Shown: positions 1 to 10,749 of the stretch, piece by piece
Position numbering within the stretch: position 1 is the first letter of the stretch
Layout: each line of letters starts with the position of its first letter
DNA from: Ischnura elegans
Lineage: Eukaryota; Arthropoda; Insecta; Odonata; Coenagrionidae
Direction of reading: 5' to 3'
Length of the DNA stretch: 64,000 nt
Assembly: GCF_921293095.1 (NCBI RefSeq)
Contig: NC_060246.1
Coordinates: 113,750,941-113,814,940, forward strand
Made by a program: the position numbers and the translations under genes
The notes under the pieces: model-generated
Told to the model about the DNA's origin: nothing
What the model saw: the letters and a program-made list of their open reading frames with translations, nothing else
Databases searched by the model: none

Positions 1-983
1 AAAGTATGAATCGTTGAAGTAGCCAAAATATAGTCCTGGTAATGGCAAAAAAATGATTAATTTAATCATTTATACTGTCATGAAATAGGACATATTGTTA
101 GTTGACTTTAATTTCGCGTTTTTTTACCTTTAGTGAGAGCAGTGTCCGTCAGCAGACGCAGGTTTTTCGCATATCAGTATTGAATGATTTTGCGACATCC
201 ACTTCAATCTGAACGCATACATTGATAAAGTTAAATTGACTATGGAAGGTTTACTCGTAACGTTTTTCCACAAACCTCTCTGCAATGCAAAAAAATTGCG
301 TTGCATTTTTGATAGATTATACTAACAAGAGTTATATGTACAGATACTGAGTTTATGAAGGAAATCTTACCTGAAAATGATATTGCTCTTAAATGTATCT
401 TCAAATTTTTAATAACTTAATGGGTCTATAATGAAGAAATAATAATATTTTTCACTTTACATGGCTGAAGGTAGATGAGCTTTGTCTGTTCAAGAAATAT
501 TAGCCACTCAAGATATGTATTATAAGAAACACTGGATTCTGCGAATGAAGAAACTAATGTTTTCTTTATAACATCTGATATCGACGACTTAACAGATAAA
601 ATCGATGATAATAACATCCTTGAAGGACATCTCGATGATGACATTGCAGTGACTTTTGAATTTCGAGGTGATGATTTCGTGGAAATGTAAATAACTGCAC
701 CAGAGGAGGAACGAAAGCCGCCGATTCGGTTAAAAAAGGTAACACATCGTCTAAAAAGAGAAATTTTATCCCAAAATTGATTAAAAATTTCAAGTTAATT
801 TTTCGTCTGATCCAATTTCAAGAGAAAAGAACTATGAAGAAAAATAAGACAGGTGGAATGCCTCCAGTAGATATAATCTATTTGCTTCTTGGCAATGAAG
901 TATAAGAAAAGATAACATTTTCCTCAGAATAGTATGCCGCTGACGTAATATGCATGCTTTAATATTTCTGTGTCTGATCTAAA
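1..983. other. AT-rich DNA, nothing recognised
   Basis: No ORF here has family-like content. The small open frames at 426-793 are short and low in complexity. No repeat ends or RNA signatures were seen. Confidence 0.5.
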
Positions 984-1228
984 AAGGTTTATTGGTAAAA
1001 TTATTACGGAGGCTTCCGCGGTGAGTTGATTGGTGATAGTTTTCCGGGTTTACACCGCGTTGATTCATGTTTTTGCGGACGACAGTTTCGGGCGCGTTCC
1101 AGCACCCGTCTTCGGGTCCAAAACCCGAACCCGAAGACGGGAGCTCGAACGCGCCCGAAACTTTCGTCCGCAAAAACATGAATCAACGCGGTGTAAACCC
1201 GGAAAACTATCACCAAGGTTTATTGGTA
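984..1228. repeat. Foldback repeat with 87-bp arms and 14-bp flanking direct repeat
   Basis: Arms 1031-1117 and 1129-1215 are reverse complements with about three mismatches in 87, separated by an 11-nt loop. The outer tips read TGGTGATAG / CTATCACCA. The 14-mer AAGGTTTATTGGTA occurs at 984-997 and again at 1215-1228, as expected for a target-site duplication; the left copy lies 33 bp outside the palindrome. Read on the minus strand, the left arm contains CCGAAGA, a GGGTGC/GCGCCC stem, then GAAACTGTC. This is the order of a hammerhead ribozyme core (CUGANGA, stem II, GAAAC, GUC) with one core change. Terminal direct repeats of 10-15 bp and hammerhead motifs are known for Penelope-like elements; assigning this copy to them is inference. 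The short open frames across it are only palindrome translations. Confidence 0.7.
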
Positions 1229-2002
1229 TTTTGAACCTCTCGAGATATCACATGACCCCACAGTAGGATATTTCCTTGTCCAAAAAATGAAGATAAAGAG
1301 GTACTTACCAGAATTTCGTCGCTTAAGGGGTATTTAGAGTCATAAAGGAAAACATTCACCTCTCCACCAACTCTAAACTTTATAAGAAAAACAAATTTGT
1401 AAAATTGAGACCATTTGTTCGCTATGTTTAACTCGAAGTTTCTGCAGTTAGGAATTTTTTCTCATAATCATCCAACTGATGAACAAATTGTTCCCTACTT
1501 TGGACGCCACCCCGCCAACACGTTCATCAAAAATAAACCGTTGCGATTTGGTTTTAAGTTATGGTACCTCTGCTCCTCCGAAGGGTATTTCCATATGAAG
1601 GGGCAAGAGCAAACCTTGATGGGCCGCAGCTGGGTTTGGGAGCTCAGGTTGTTTCAGATTGATTGAATTAAGTAATTGATGATCCGAAGCACCTCCGGTT
1701 ATTTCTTTTTGATAATTTTTTTCATACTCCTTGTTTCGTGTTTTGAGGAAAATATTTTTTTGCAACTGGCACGATTCGGGAAAATACGACGGGAAAATAT
1801 CAGTTCAAAGATTGAAAATCTTGTGGCTCTTTTTATTATGTATTCGACACAAAATCTCAAATTTTGGTGGTAAAATGGAATGATGATTCCGTTTTGATTG
1901 TCACCGGTTCGCTGTATCATTTTTTTGCACTAAGAAGTGCAAAAAAGTTTAGCCGAAAGGAGAGGAGAGAGGTACATGGGTGGAGTAGGTACTTCATATT
2001 TG
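1229..2002. other. Non-coding stretch, nothing recognised
   Basis: Several short open frames on both strands (for example 1415-1666 plus) show no family resemblance. No terminal repeats were seen. Confidence 0.45.
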
Positions 2003-2210
2003 CTGGCCTCGGTGGCGGTGGGGTAACGTTCTCGCCTGCCAAACAAGAGGTCGCGGGTTCGAGTCCCGCCTGGGTAGGTTTCCCCGGTCCAGGGCATGGT
2101 CGTTTGTGTACGTTTACTTGTTACATTTGTTGAACACCCCGGTGTAAAATGGCCAGTAAGAGCTGTACCCGGTGGTTTGAGAATAAAATAAAAATATATA
2201 AAAATAACGA
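2003..2210 (+). mobile_element. tRNA-Gly-derived SINE (family A), copy 1
   Basis: The head resembles tRNA-Gly(GCC): an A-box-like GGTGGCGGTGGGGTAACG, then TCTCGCCTGCCAAACAAGAG over the anticodon arm, then a clean B box GGTTCGAGTCC. A tRNA-unrelated body follows (GGTCGTTTGTGTACG), and the 3' end is TTTGAGAATAAAATAAAAATA. Copies at 44595-44798 and 53772-53886 share head and body. It is not a functional tRNA gene, because the acceptor stem does not pair and the sequence continues into the SINE body. Confidence 0.8.
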
Positions 2211-2978
2211 TAATGTAAAAATAAATTACAGATTAAAAATAAGAGGAAAGAATTGACATCTATTAATTTATTGGAGAATGTGTATACGAATTCCTGGAAA
2301 ATATACCGTAAAGCTTCAGAGTATAAAATGTCACAAGTTGAGTTCAGGTTATACGTAGGTAGCGCTAATTCTACTGAAAAATGATAAAGTAACTAATGAC
2401 AGTTACGGAGCAGGAATATCATTCAACTCCAAGAAAAAAGGTAAGGCATCGCGCGTATCCTTGCTGCTGGACGTAAAATAAAGGTAAAGTAGGCCATCTT
2501 ATTGAGAAATCTAAACCCAGCAGAGGGTGCAAGCAACGCAAAACCGACGCAATATTTCCTCATGTAAAATGGCAGCATCCTTGCATCCAAAATGTTTTCA
2601 TGACTATCACAAATAAATAGGACCCAAGTATAAGCACTGTGCTTTATAAAACTTTTGTAAACATTCAAAAATATTATTAAACTATAGTAAAAACTTTTTT
2701 AATTTTATATTTCGACTAAAAATTCATCAAAATAAAGAAAAAAAACTATTATACTGTTATTTCAGCACGTAAGAATTCCAAAACGGCCAATGGTGCAAAA
2801 ACGCACCATTATCAATTGCATTAAAAAATTTTGGACATCAAAGACGCAGCCAAAAACAGCACTGCGGGGCTCAGTATCATGAGATGCACCTATGAACTGA
2901 CTTTGGTCGCAATTCGTGCAGCCGTATGGAAATCCATAGCGGACAGACAAATATACATCCTCTTTTATACGCATATAA
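2211..2978. other. AT-rich spacer, nothing recognised
   Basis: No coding or repeat signal could be supported. The open frames at 2423-2668 and 2762-3043 look random, and the second overlaps the Helitron end. Confidence 0.45.
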
Positions 2979-3169
2979 ACTAGTTGACCCGACGAACTTC
3001 GTCCCGCCTCCAAACCGATAAACACTTTCGTTACACCATGCATAAATGAAGAGTGGCTTTACTGACTTTAATCATTGTTAAAATATCATGTTTTTTAAAT
3101 CAATAGCATTATAAAAATAAGCATTACAATGGCTTTTTAGAGAGATATTTTCTTTATTCAATCTACTTA

Positions 3170-3522
3170 GGGTAGACCGGGGCACGAGTATGTGGATATT
3201 TTACAATGAAATTTCTAATTTTCATGTTTTAACTTAGGAAATTTTACACATTGTAGTTTTATAAAGTCGTTAATAAAGTCAGAATTTTATGCTTTCAAAT
3301 GCTGGCCTATTTGTGTTTTTATTCATAAAAAAAGGTTTTTATGTCCAAATCTGCTGCTTGACTTTACCCCATTCTTCAAGTTCACGCAACGCTAGACCAA
3401 TGCTTGACTGACGCTCAAAATCTCGTGAGAATATGGAGCAGCATAACATGAAATGACTTCTGCCGCGCTTGTTATAACTCGGCTCGGAAAAGTGCACTGA
3501 CTTAACGTGCCCCGGTCTACCC
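3170..3522. repeat. 17-bp inverted pair inside Helitron copy 1
   Basis: GGGTAGACCGGGGCACG at 3170-3186 recurs as an exact reverse complement at 3506-3522. It looks like a pair of MITE termini. However, most of the DNA between the repeats (about 3250-3505) aligns with the corresponding part of Helitron copy 2, so a simple insertion of the whole interval does not fit. Confidence 0.6.
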
Positions 3523-3617
3523 CACACATTCAGGTTTATTCTCTTAAGCCAAACATCTTCTGATTTACAACATTTTTTGTTTTGCTATTAGGCACAAGAA
3601 CAAATAAAGCGGATGGT

Positions 3618-4013
3618 TTACCAACTCGTCAACACACCATATATAATTGAAAATAATAAAAACATGGAATTTCTAGATTCAGACCACAAACACTCACCTT
3701 GTGATTTGATAATCGTCATCGCGAATGCAACACGAAGATTTCGAAGCATCATGACCACCGAGCCAGCTTTCAGCTGTAAATTCTGCAGTCGTAAGCCAAG
3801 CACAGCTAAGAGGTTTACAAATACAGATGGATAGTTGGTGACTTGGTCTTCGTTTGTTACACAGTCAATAGATTTGAGTGAATACAGAGTACCGACTATT
3901 TGATTCTGAATTACGAAAATTGAGTCATCCACATCTTCGTCCTTAGCAGCCAAAATTGCTCGCTCACTCAACCATTTATAATTTTTGTGGTTATCAATTA
4001 TTTTCGTGTACAC
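3618..4013 (-). pseudogene. Helitron Pif1-like helicase fragment
   Basis: An open 131-residue frame resembles the C-terminal part of the Pif1/RecD-like helicase carried by Helitrons. It has a WLSERAILAAKDEDVD-type segment near residues 14-29, then NYPSVFVNLL, then LQLKAGSVVMMLRNL near residues 79-93, and a FAMTIIKSQG segment near 98-107 corresponding to the late helicase motif that usually reads FAxTxxKAQG. The upstream helicase motifs (Walker A and B) and the Rep/HUH domain are absent, and the region between the RNL segment and FAMTI is shorter than in intact proteins. It is therefore a remnant without activity. A second, shorter copy of the same region lies at 13735-13915. Confidence 0.75.
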
Positions 4014-4559
4014 AGCTCATCTTTCGATGAAACGAAATTGTAAAAATTCAAAGGAAATGAAATCAATCCGCTCGATTCGTCGTCAGGGACTTGGCTCGAG
4101 TCAAAAATTGCTTGGAAATTTTTATTACGCACACGCTAGAGTCGTGTTTGTTGACACCTCAATTCGAGCTGGGCTTAGCTTGAATTAAACAATTTTAATG
4201 TTATTTTAATATTTTCAATTTTTTATGAATCGAAATGTTTTTAATAGTGTTAAGAAGCTCAGTCATTAAATAGGTTAAAACAAAACAATTCATCTAGTTG
4301 AGACCAACTTGGTGGCTTTTGCAGTGTTACCAACTCCTAAAAAAATAACCATAAGATCGAGATCAATTTTTTTGGTGAACTATTACCATTTTTTAATATT
4401 TATTCTGTTATCCGGGGCTGACACGAATCCAAAAAAAAAACAAATATCCTTAAAATCGGTGCAGACGCTCTCTAATTATGAATAGTGTAACTAACACGAT
4501 TTTCGACTTTTCTTTAAGTATATACTTGATACATAAATTCTCTTTATAGTTTACAGAAT

Positions 4560-4814
4560 TTAAACAGGAGTAACAGCAGTGATGCCATAGCCTTCTGAAG
4601 TGGAGGCATAATTATCAGCGCACGAGGAATACACCGGCAGTCTCGTGTGTGTCCATTTCCAGACTGGCCTGTGCCAACTAGCGTATTCCCAAGCAGCTGT
4701 TACTATCACTAATACGAGCAGGAGCGATTTCCCTAACGCCCCATACAAGTCTAATTGTTCGGAAATAACGTTCACTATTGGGTCTATGCCGTATTTTCGG
4801 GGTCTCTCGACCAT
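4560..4814 (-). CDS. Hypothetical short ORF or exon with one membrane segment
   Basis: An 84-codon frame starts at the ATG at 4812-4814, in good context (A at -3, G at +4), and ends with TAA at 4560-4562. The upstream in-frame extension has no ATG. The start reads MVERPRKYGIDPIVNVI. A strongly hydrophobic stretch (SLLLVLVIVTAAW) lies at about residues 29-41, and the tail has a few aromatic and Cys residues. Base composition is GC-richer than the flanks, as expected for a coding exon in AT-rich DNA. It lies just outside the 5' end of Helitron copy 1 and on the same strand. It could be the first or last exon of a membrane protein or chance. The layout (short cytoplasmic N-terminus, a YGALGK-type approach, then TM1) loosely recalls SLC22-type transporters, but that is too weak to name it. 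Confidence 0.3.
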   Translation of the reverse strand: MVERPRKYGIDPIVNVISEQLDLYGALGKSLLLVLVIVTAAWEYASWHRPVWKWTHTRLPVYSSCADNYASTSEGYGITAVTPV

Positions 4815-5083
4815 TATGCGCCGCGCCGGCGCGTGCAAAGCTCTTCCCGTGAGTCCTCACACCTCTACCGACTGCATTACTAATTGTACGATATAGTGGT
4901 TTCTATTGAGCTTATGTTTGCGCTGTTTGTGTAGTGAGGAGTTTGAATGAAAAGGAAACTTTAATCTTTACATTTATCACATTTGAAAAAAATTAAAAAC
5001 ATTTGATCATAATATCACGGATGCATAGCATTTTTTTAAAGCTTAATTTTTTTATAAGATACATTTTTTTAGCTTTAAGTAAA

Positions 5084-5186
5084 CCGGGACTGGCCAAGGC
5101 GATAACTTTTACGGGAGTCACCCGCAATGCACAAATTGTGCGAAAATTCCACAGAGAAAAAATCATTCGCCTTGACCAGGATTTTT
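5084..5186 (-). mobile_element. SINE family B, fragment
   Basis: Shares GAGTCACCCGCAAT, TTCCACAGAGAAAAAATC and ACCAGGATTTT with the longer copy at 30555-30710. The tRNA-like head is missing here, so this is a truncated copy. Confidence 0.65.
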
Positions 5187-5514
5187 TTGTTTTTTTTTTT
5201 TAATATTCATAACACGTCATTTTTAACTGCCCGTGATGAGAATTTTACCGCAAACTGTTCTTCATTGTGGCTTTTCCCTATTTTATTCCATTATATTGAA
5301 ATAACTAAAAATAGAAGGAGGTAAAAGGCATAATAGAAATAGCATATGCTCGGGGAAGAGTAACTTGATGAGGCACAATATATGTTGTTGGGGCACCGGG
5401 ATCATAGTCCCAAAAGGTGGTGCGCATAATCTCTACGTTATATAGTAGAGCGCCGGAAAAGTTCTCTTACTCCAACTAGGAAGCCCCACACTCTACGAAT
5501 TCAGCTAAACTCAA
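5187..5514. other. Spacer, nothing recognised
   Basis: A-rich and T-rich DNA without coding or repeat signatures that I can support. Confidence 0.4.
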
Positions 5515-6100
5515 TAACCCTGCCCCTCCTTGTTCTCATTATCCATTCCTTCCCCAATTGGCCATTCACCCAACCCTTTCCAGAGACCCCTATTGTGTTT
5601 GGCTGGAAAACTCGTCCTTCTCACGCCCAACCCTCTCTCGACCCTTCTCCCCCCCCACCCACCCACTCATTAACCAATGCCCGCACCCCCAACCCCTCCC
5701 CCCCCCCCTCCGTAATTGCCCCTCTCCAACGAAAACCCTTTTCTTCTCGCCTATCGCCCTCTTTTCTCTCTCTCTCTGCCTTCCGGGGCGCGCCGCGGGG
5801 GAGAGTGCGGGCCGAAAAGCAAGTCTTGATAACCACAATTTTGCGAAATGAAATCCCTCTCTCATTCACCCATTTGCCAACCCCACCCCATGCCATTTCT
5901 CCACCTTCGAGAACGGCCCTGCAAGAACCCTTTCTCCCCCCCCCCTCCATAACCCTCAAGAAACCACCCCCACCCTCCCTCAGTCCACTTCACCCCTGCG
6001 CAGATACTCTCACGCCGTCGAGGACTTAATAACTGCTCTCGATCCTGTCTTTTTCTCCGCGATTTCTCCTTCGCTCCCTTCTTCCACCTTTTATTTTTTT
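5515..6100. repeat. Pyrimidine-rich, C-run tract
   Basis: The plus strand is almost purine-free for long runs, with C runs up to 13 (near 5696-5710) and repeated CCCCACCC-like units. The open frames on both strands here (for example 5595-6029) are proline/serine or glycine/arginine artefacts of composition. It may be a decayed low-complexity tract or a GC-rich regulatory segment. Confidence 0.55.
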
Positions 6101-7648
6101 TTTTGAAAGCTTGGCCTCACCTTTTGCCCGCCCAGATTAACCTTAATAAATGCCTCCATCCCAACCAACGGGAATATTTTTCAAAAAAACTAGTGCATGA
6201 GTGCCAGTACGTTCGTACAGCGAGTGGTTTAGCGCTGTATGACCAGGCGAATGTAATGATTCCGGTACTTTCTCACGTAAAAAGTAACACTTTTGAGGTT
6301 ATAACAGTCCAACGTCCGATTCGGTGGCTGTGGAAATGGATTCCAATTACGTTGCGGATAAAAAGTCCCGTCTGTGAAAGAGGTTTTCCAGTCGGACTCG
6401 GATGGTTATACCACTGCCGCGCGGAAAACCTCTAAGCACTTAAATTACTCAATGAATACCTCACTGGTGCTGGTCATGTCCTCCTTTTTAGAGCGGACTT
6501 GAGTTGACACCAAGTTTCTCTTCAACATTCTCCATCGAGCGGCAAGAGCTCAACGCCTCGAGAAACTCAAATACTTCTCGCCTCTCAAGACACGTGCGCC
6601 GCCGAGTATGAAGCATACTTCCGCGACAAGAATATTGAATGTAAGCTACAAGGTTTCCGCGGCGTTGACTTAATGATGTCGGCCTTTTTTGAGTACGTAT
6701 CCGCGTCTGTTAGTTTGTTTTATAAAAAACCAATCGACGCGGTCGCATAAGTAAAAATCCACATATTATGAAATTTGAATTCTCGATTACAAAATATACC
6801 TTCTCAAAGAATTACCACCGTAATTTCGCGTATGAAATTCCCCTGTTCAAAGGAAAGAAAGCGGCCAAGCCACTGAGAAGCTTTCGAGCAATCGAATCAA
6901 AAAAGAAGGAAAAGGAATTCAAACGATTTCCTGACCTAATTAAACACATAATATCCCCTTGACAAAATCCCATCCCTCAACTGTATTCTTGCCCTATCTA
7001 CTTCATATCATGTATCACCCTCGACCTCTTCTCACATGCATATGATAAGATATTCTACGTGAATTATCACTGAAAATGCTGTACATTATAATGGAGCAGT
7101 AACGTCGAAACAAGTTGCAAAAAAACAAAAAGTAGAAATTAATTCTATTCTTTCAACTATAGACTTAATATGAATTCTTCATGAGATGGATATAAAAATT
7201 TTCTATGAGATTATAAGTTATCCTTCGTAATAGAAGCAAAAATACGTAGTCCATAATACCTCTCACTGATTGTCCAATGCATTAAGATTACACAAACACA
7301 TGCGTAGAAAGATACTAAAAAGAGAGATATTATAAATATACTATATAGAGAGAAAGAAAGATGCTACGTAGAATCACAAAAATCCCATGACCCACCAAAG
7401 ATCAAAAATCACTCATGCGTGGGTCACGCTGTTCAGAACAATGTACAGCCATAATCCATCAGTGGGACCCACAGCAGTCTGGACTCGGGAAGGGAAATTC
7501 AGCTCAACAATGAACGAATTTATGAAAATACCAAATACACGAAGTTTGAAAAGAAGAGAAAAAGTAATTTATGTCATAAAAAGCAATCATACTTCAGTGT
7601 ATATGGGAGATCAATGTAAAAGACAATCATAGTAAATAACACACTATT
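6101..7648. other. Non-coding stretch, nothing recognised
   Basis: Open frames at 6103-6435, 6768-6962 and 7387-7632 have no recognisable domains. A short AGAGA/TATA-rich tract lies near 7320-7360. Confidence 0.4.
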
Positions 7649-7924
7649 CAGTGGCGTAACTACGGGAGGGGGGGGGGGCTAGTCCCCCCTTCAAAGCCTA
7701 AGAGAAACAAAAAAAAATTAACTATTGTTTAGTTTTGCCATATAATAGCTGCATCTGCTTCAAGTTAAAGGTTGTTTATTAATATCATGGCAGTAAGTCA
7801 TTTGAGTCATTGAGATGAGTCATTTTTCAAAAATTTTCCCCATTGCCTTGGGGGTGAGGGGGGTTGACCTTCCCCAAGGCCCCTCCATCCCCAGCCGCAA
7901 AGCATATTCCTAGTTACGCCCCTG
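7649..7924. mobile_element. hAT-type MITE, 276 bp
   Basis: Termini are CAGTGGCGTAACTACGGG on the left and, as reverse complement, CAGGGGCGTAACTAGGAA on the right. Flanking octamers are ACACTATT and AAATTATT, matching at 6 of 8. The interior is non-coding with G- and C-runs next to the termini. The 8-bp duplication and CAGNGGCG termini fit the hAT superfamily. Confidence 0.65.
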
Positions 7925-8363
7925 AAATTATTATTATACAAATATTATTTTAAAATTTTCACCTGAACTGCCCCAATACCCCAAAAGACGGCGTAACATA
8001 ATATGCATTGCCAGACTAGAGCAGGGTTAACAAATTCGAACAAAATGGGATACCGTTTTTTAACTTGCTCCAAATATGGGTCGAACTTTATTTTGAGACC
8101 TAAATAGGTTCAAATTCAGATTTAAAACAAGACCCACACACTGAAAGAAGGAAGCTTCATGGCAGCCCTATCCAGCTGACCCAGCTGATTTAGACCACAG
8201 TAATTATCACACAATTATTCATAAGCAGTATCTCTCCCTGAAAATATTTGCTGAAAAAAAATCCTTTACTGCATAAAATTTCTGGGTATTGAAAAAAAGG
8301 CATAATAACCATAAAGGAAACCAAAGGAAAAATAACCATAACTCGAGTTTCTGAAATATATGG
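7925..8363. other. Spacer, nothing recognised
   Basis: AT-rich DNA without coding or repeat signal. Confidence 0.4.
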
Positions 8364-8683
8364 AATGGTGACAGGGGCGCAGCTAGGAATTAAGGCTGGG
8401 GGGGGGAGTTTAGGGGCAACTAATACCGGGGTGTTTGGGGGTATGGAATACCCACCAGGATAAGCGGTAGGTGAGAGATTAATAAATGCAGAATTTTAAG
8501 ATAAATGGTTCAAAATGGTGAGTTTTACGGCTTTCTGAGGGATATTTTATTAATCCTTACACTTTTCTATTAGTAATATCAATCCAATTAATTACGATGG
8601 ATTAAACTTAAAAATTTCTCTGAACTCTGGGGGGGTTTTATCGCCCAAAACCCAACACCCCTCACTACGCCACTGAATGGTGA
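8364..8683. mobile_element. hAT-type MITE (family 1) with perfect 8-bp TSD
   Basis: The element 8372-8675 begins CAGGGGCGCAGCTAGG and ends with the reverse complement of CAGTGGCGTAGTGAGG. It is flanked by perfect octamers AATGGTGA at 8364-8371 and 8676-8683. A related copy sits at 14199-14475 inside Helitron copy 2; both share GCAGCTAGGAATTAAGG near the left end and GGTTCAAAATGGT in the middle. Confidence 0.8.
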
Positions 8684-10329
8684 AATCTCATGCTTGCTGA
8701 AGAGGAGGACTGCGCTTGTATTGGCTTTTTTCTAACTTTGAGTTAAATGATTAACTGACAATTTTCATCAAAAATAAATGAAAGATGAAATCTCAACACT
8801 CTTCCAGACGTTGGATTTGGTGAGATTTATGTTTAAATTCAAGCTAAAACAAATACGCATGCAGTTGGTGGATGAGGACCCAGGAAGGGCCCTTAGAAGA
8901 TTACAACCATTGGGCCGTTATCCCGGGGAGGGGTTTGGTGGGGAAGGGTAAAGGAAAGAAGCGCCGCCGCCATAGGGAGCCCGCAAATGCCTTCAGGATG
9001 AGGATAGGGCTGGAAGGGAGGAGATAGGGAAATCCCAATGCCGTCAAAGTGGCAGCGTGGGCCACTACTAGCAAAACTATAATTTGACATTTCTACAGGG
9101 AGAAAATATTTTCATTAGGAGAAGATAAACCCTACGATTTTCTAAAGATACTAGTAGGTCAATGATGAAACTGAATTTCATATTCCAGGATAAAGGAAAG
9201 GTGAGAGATGAGGGTATTCTGCAGACTTACATTCCCTGTGGTTACGGCCATTAGCATTCAAGTTTATGGCGATAATGGAGGTATAGAATTTAGTTTTTGA
9301 TCAAAAAAATAAAAGAAGGAAAGTATTATCCATTCGAGCATGGCCATCCATCTCACAACTTTAACGTACAGCCTTAGTGTTTTAAGTGCTCAAAAATGTA
9401 AATGCAAAATTAGAAGTTCTAATATTCATTAAATATACCTTGAAACACATGGCCAGTCAAGAGAAATGCTGAATAGCCAGATTCAATATGACCAGTCATT
9501 TTCATTGGTTATATAATTAATTTTGTTCTTGCAGTCATTCATTGTGCCAAAAACCATCGATAACCTATCACATATAACATAAAAACACAACCACCCAACA
9601 TGTTTAAAACAAAAAAACACCCCATGACTGCCCATAGAACATAATGCTGAGGTTAACTCATAAAGTACATGGTTACCAATGAAATAGCGACTGATAAATA
9701 AACAACATCATTAACGAATGCTAATCAATACTTGACTTTCAGCATTCTTAGCACAAGAAGATTAAGGCAGTAAAATCTTTCCATGTTCCCACCTTATTTC
9801 ACACCCTTAAACCAACCATGAATGCTTAAACATACCATGCTTACCTTTTTTAAGTGGATGTTTCTACGAGTTCCAGATTGTCCCATAGCCTGCCTAAGGT
9901 ATATACACTCCTGACAAGAAGAGTCGATGAAACAATCGATGTATGTAATGTATTTTGATGAAATATTTTCCTCGTCTTTTTACGAACTGAATTCAGACCT
10001 TTCTTCTCAGAGACATTTATTTGATTATAATATTTAATTCTTGTGAAAAAGCCCTCTGCCTTCCAAATGTTTTTATAACAACCTTGTCCTATTCTGAATG
10101 CTTACACAAGTTATCCATACTTGTTTTTATCAGTCCGCTACCTGATAGCAAGCTTCCATTGATAACCACATTGAATATGCATTCCAACCTCTAGAGTGCT
10201 AAGAAGAAGTCTTCTCTTTGCAGCCCAAGACCACCACCAGGATAAAAGTAGCCCAGCCCATGGTAGTGGATAGGACTTTTGCTGAACATTATTTTGTACC
10301 TCATAGGTTTTCTTTCCTAAATAAGGATG
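8684..10329. other. AT-rich non-coding DNA, nothing recognised
   Basis: No ORF of convincing content was seen; the minus frame 8893-9090 is a composition artefact. No paired termini were identified. Confidence 0.4.
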
Positions 10330-10606
10330 ACTCCCGGCAGGGATGCCAACTTACAAAAAATATTGGGGGGGCCCAAACCAGGGATCTTACCCCGGAAAAT
10401 TTTATAAGTGGTGAGTTTTAAGTTTTTTAAACATTTTAGAAGAGTCATGTGATCAACATTAGAACCCTGATAACTCGAGTCTCGATATCTGGACACTCCG
10501 GGGAAAATCAACAAGCCTGACACATTTTTTCCTCACACCCATAACAAATTTTTGAGGGGGCTCAGGCCCCCTCAAGACCCATGGAGTTGGCGCCACTGGC
10601 TCCCGT
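10330..10606. mobile_element. hAT-type MITE, 261 bp
   Basis: The element 10338-10598 has termini CAGGGATGCCAACT and, from the right end, CAGTGGCGCCAACT. Flanking octamers ACTCCCGG and GCTCCCGT match at 6 of 8. Runs of G and C lie just inside the ends, as in the other hAT-like MITEs of this window. Confidence 0.65.
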
Positions 10607-10749
10607 TTAAGTTTTTGGCTATCCAGCCATCAAGATAACTCAGAGCATCTGATGACACCTCTGACACATCACACACTGAGCCTTCACATGTTTAAAGCAA
10701 AGACTGAATCATAGTGTCATGGCTCTTCCCCCCCAACGTTTCTTCAAAA

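Larger units (their letters stand above)
2979..4530 (-). mobile_element. Helitron copy 1 (decayed, both ends visible)
   Basis: On the minus strand the element starts near 4530 (5' region with GAAAATCGTGTTAGTT and CTGCACCGAT) and ends at 2979 with GACGAAGTTCGTCGGGTC then CTAGT, a short hairpin followed by the CTAGT terminus typical of insect Helitrons. A second copy at 13270-14996 aligns along most of its length: the 5' end, an A/T-rich leader, the helicase fragment, the TTGGTAAACCATC segment and the 3' end. Between the ends lies a Pif1 helicase remnant (3618-4013). Copy 1 has about 150 bp near 3060-3250 that has no counterpart in copy 2. Confidence 0.75.

Noticed and set aside
2003-2075. A tRNA-Gly gene
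   Set aside because: The anticodon and B-box region fit, but the acceptor arm does not pair and the sequence continues into a SINE body with other copies in the window.
3168-3525. A complete MITE with GGGTAGACCGGGGCACG ends
   Set aside because: Most of the interval aligns with the other Helitron copy, so the whole cannot be a simple insertion.
5595-6029. A proline-rich protein of 144 residues
   Set aside because: Composition artefact of a C-rich tract; the other strand is open as well.
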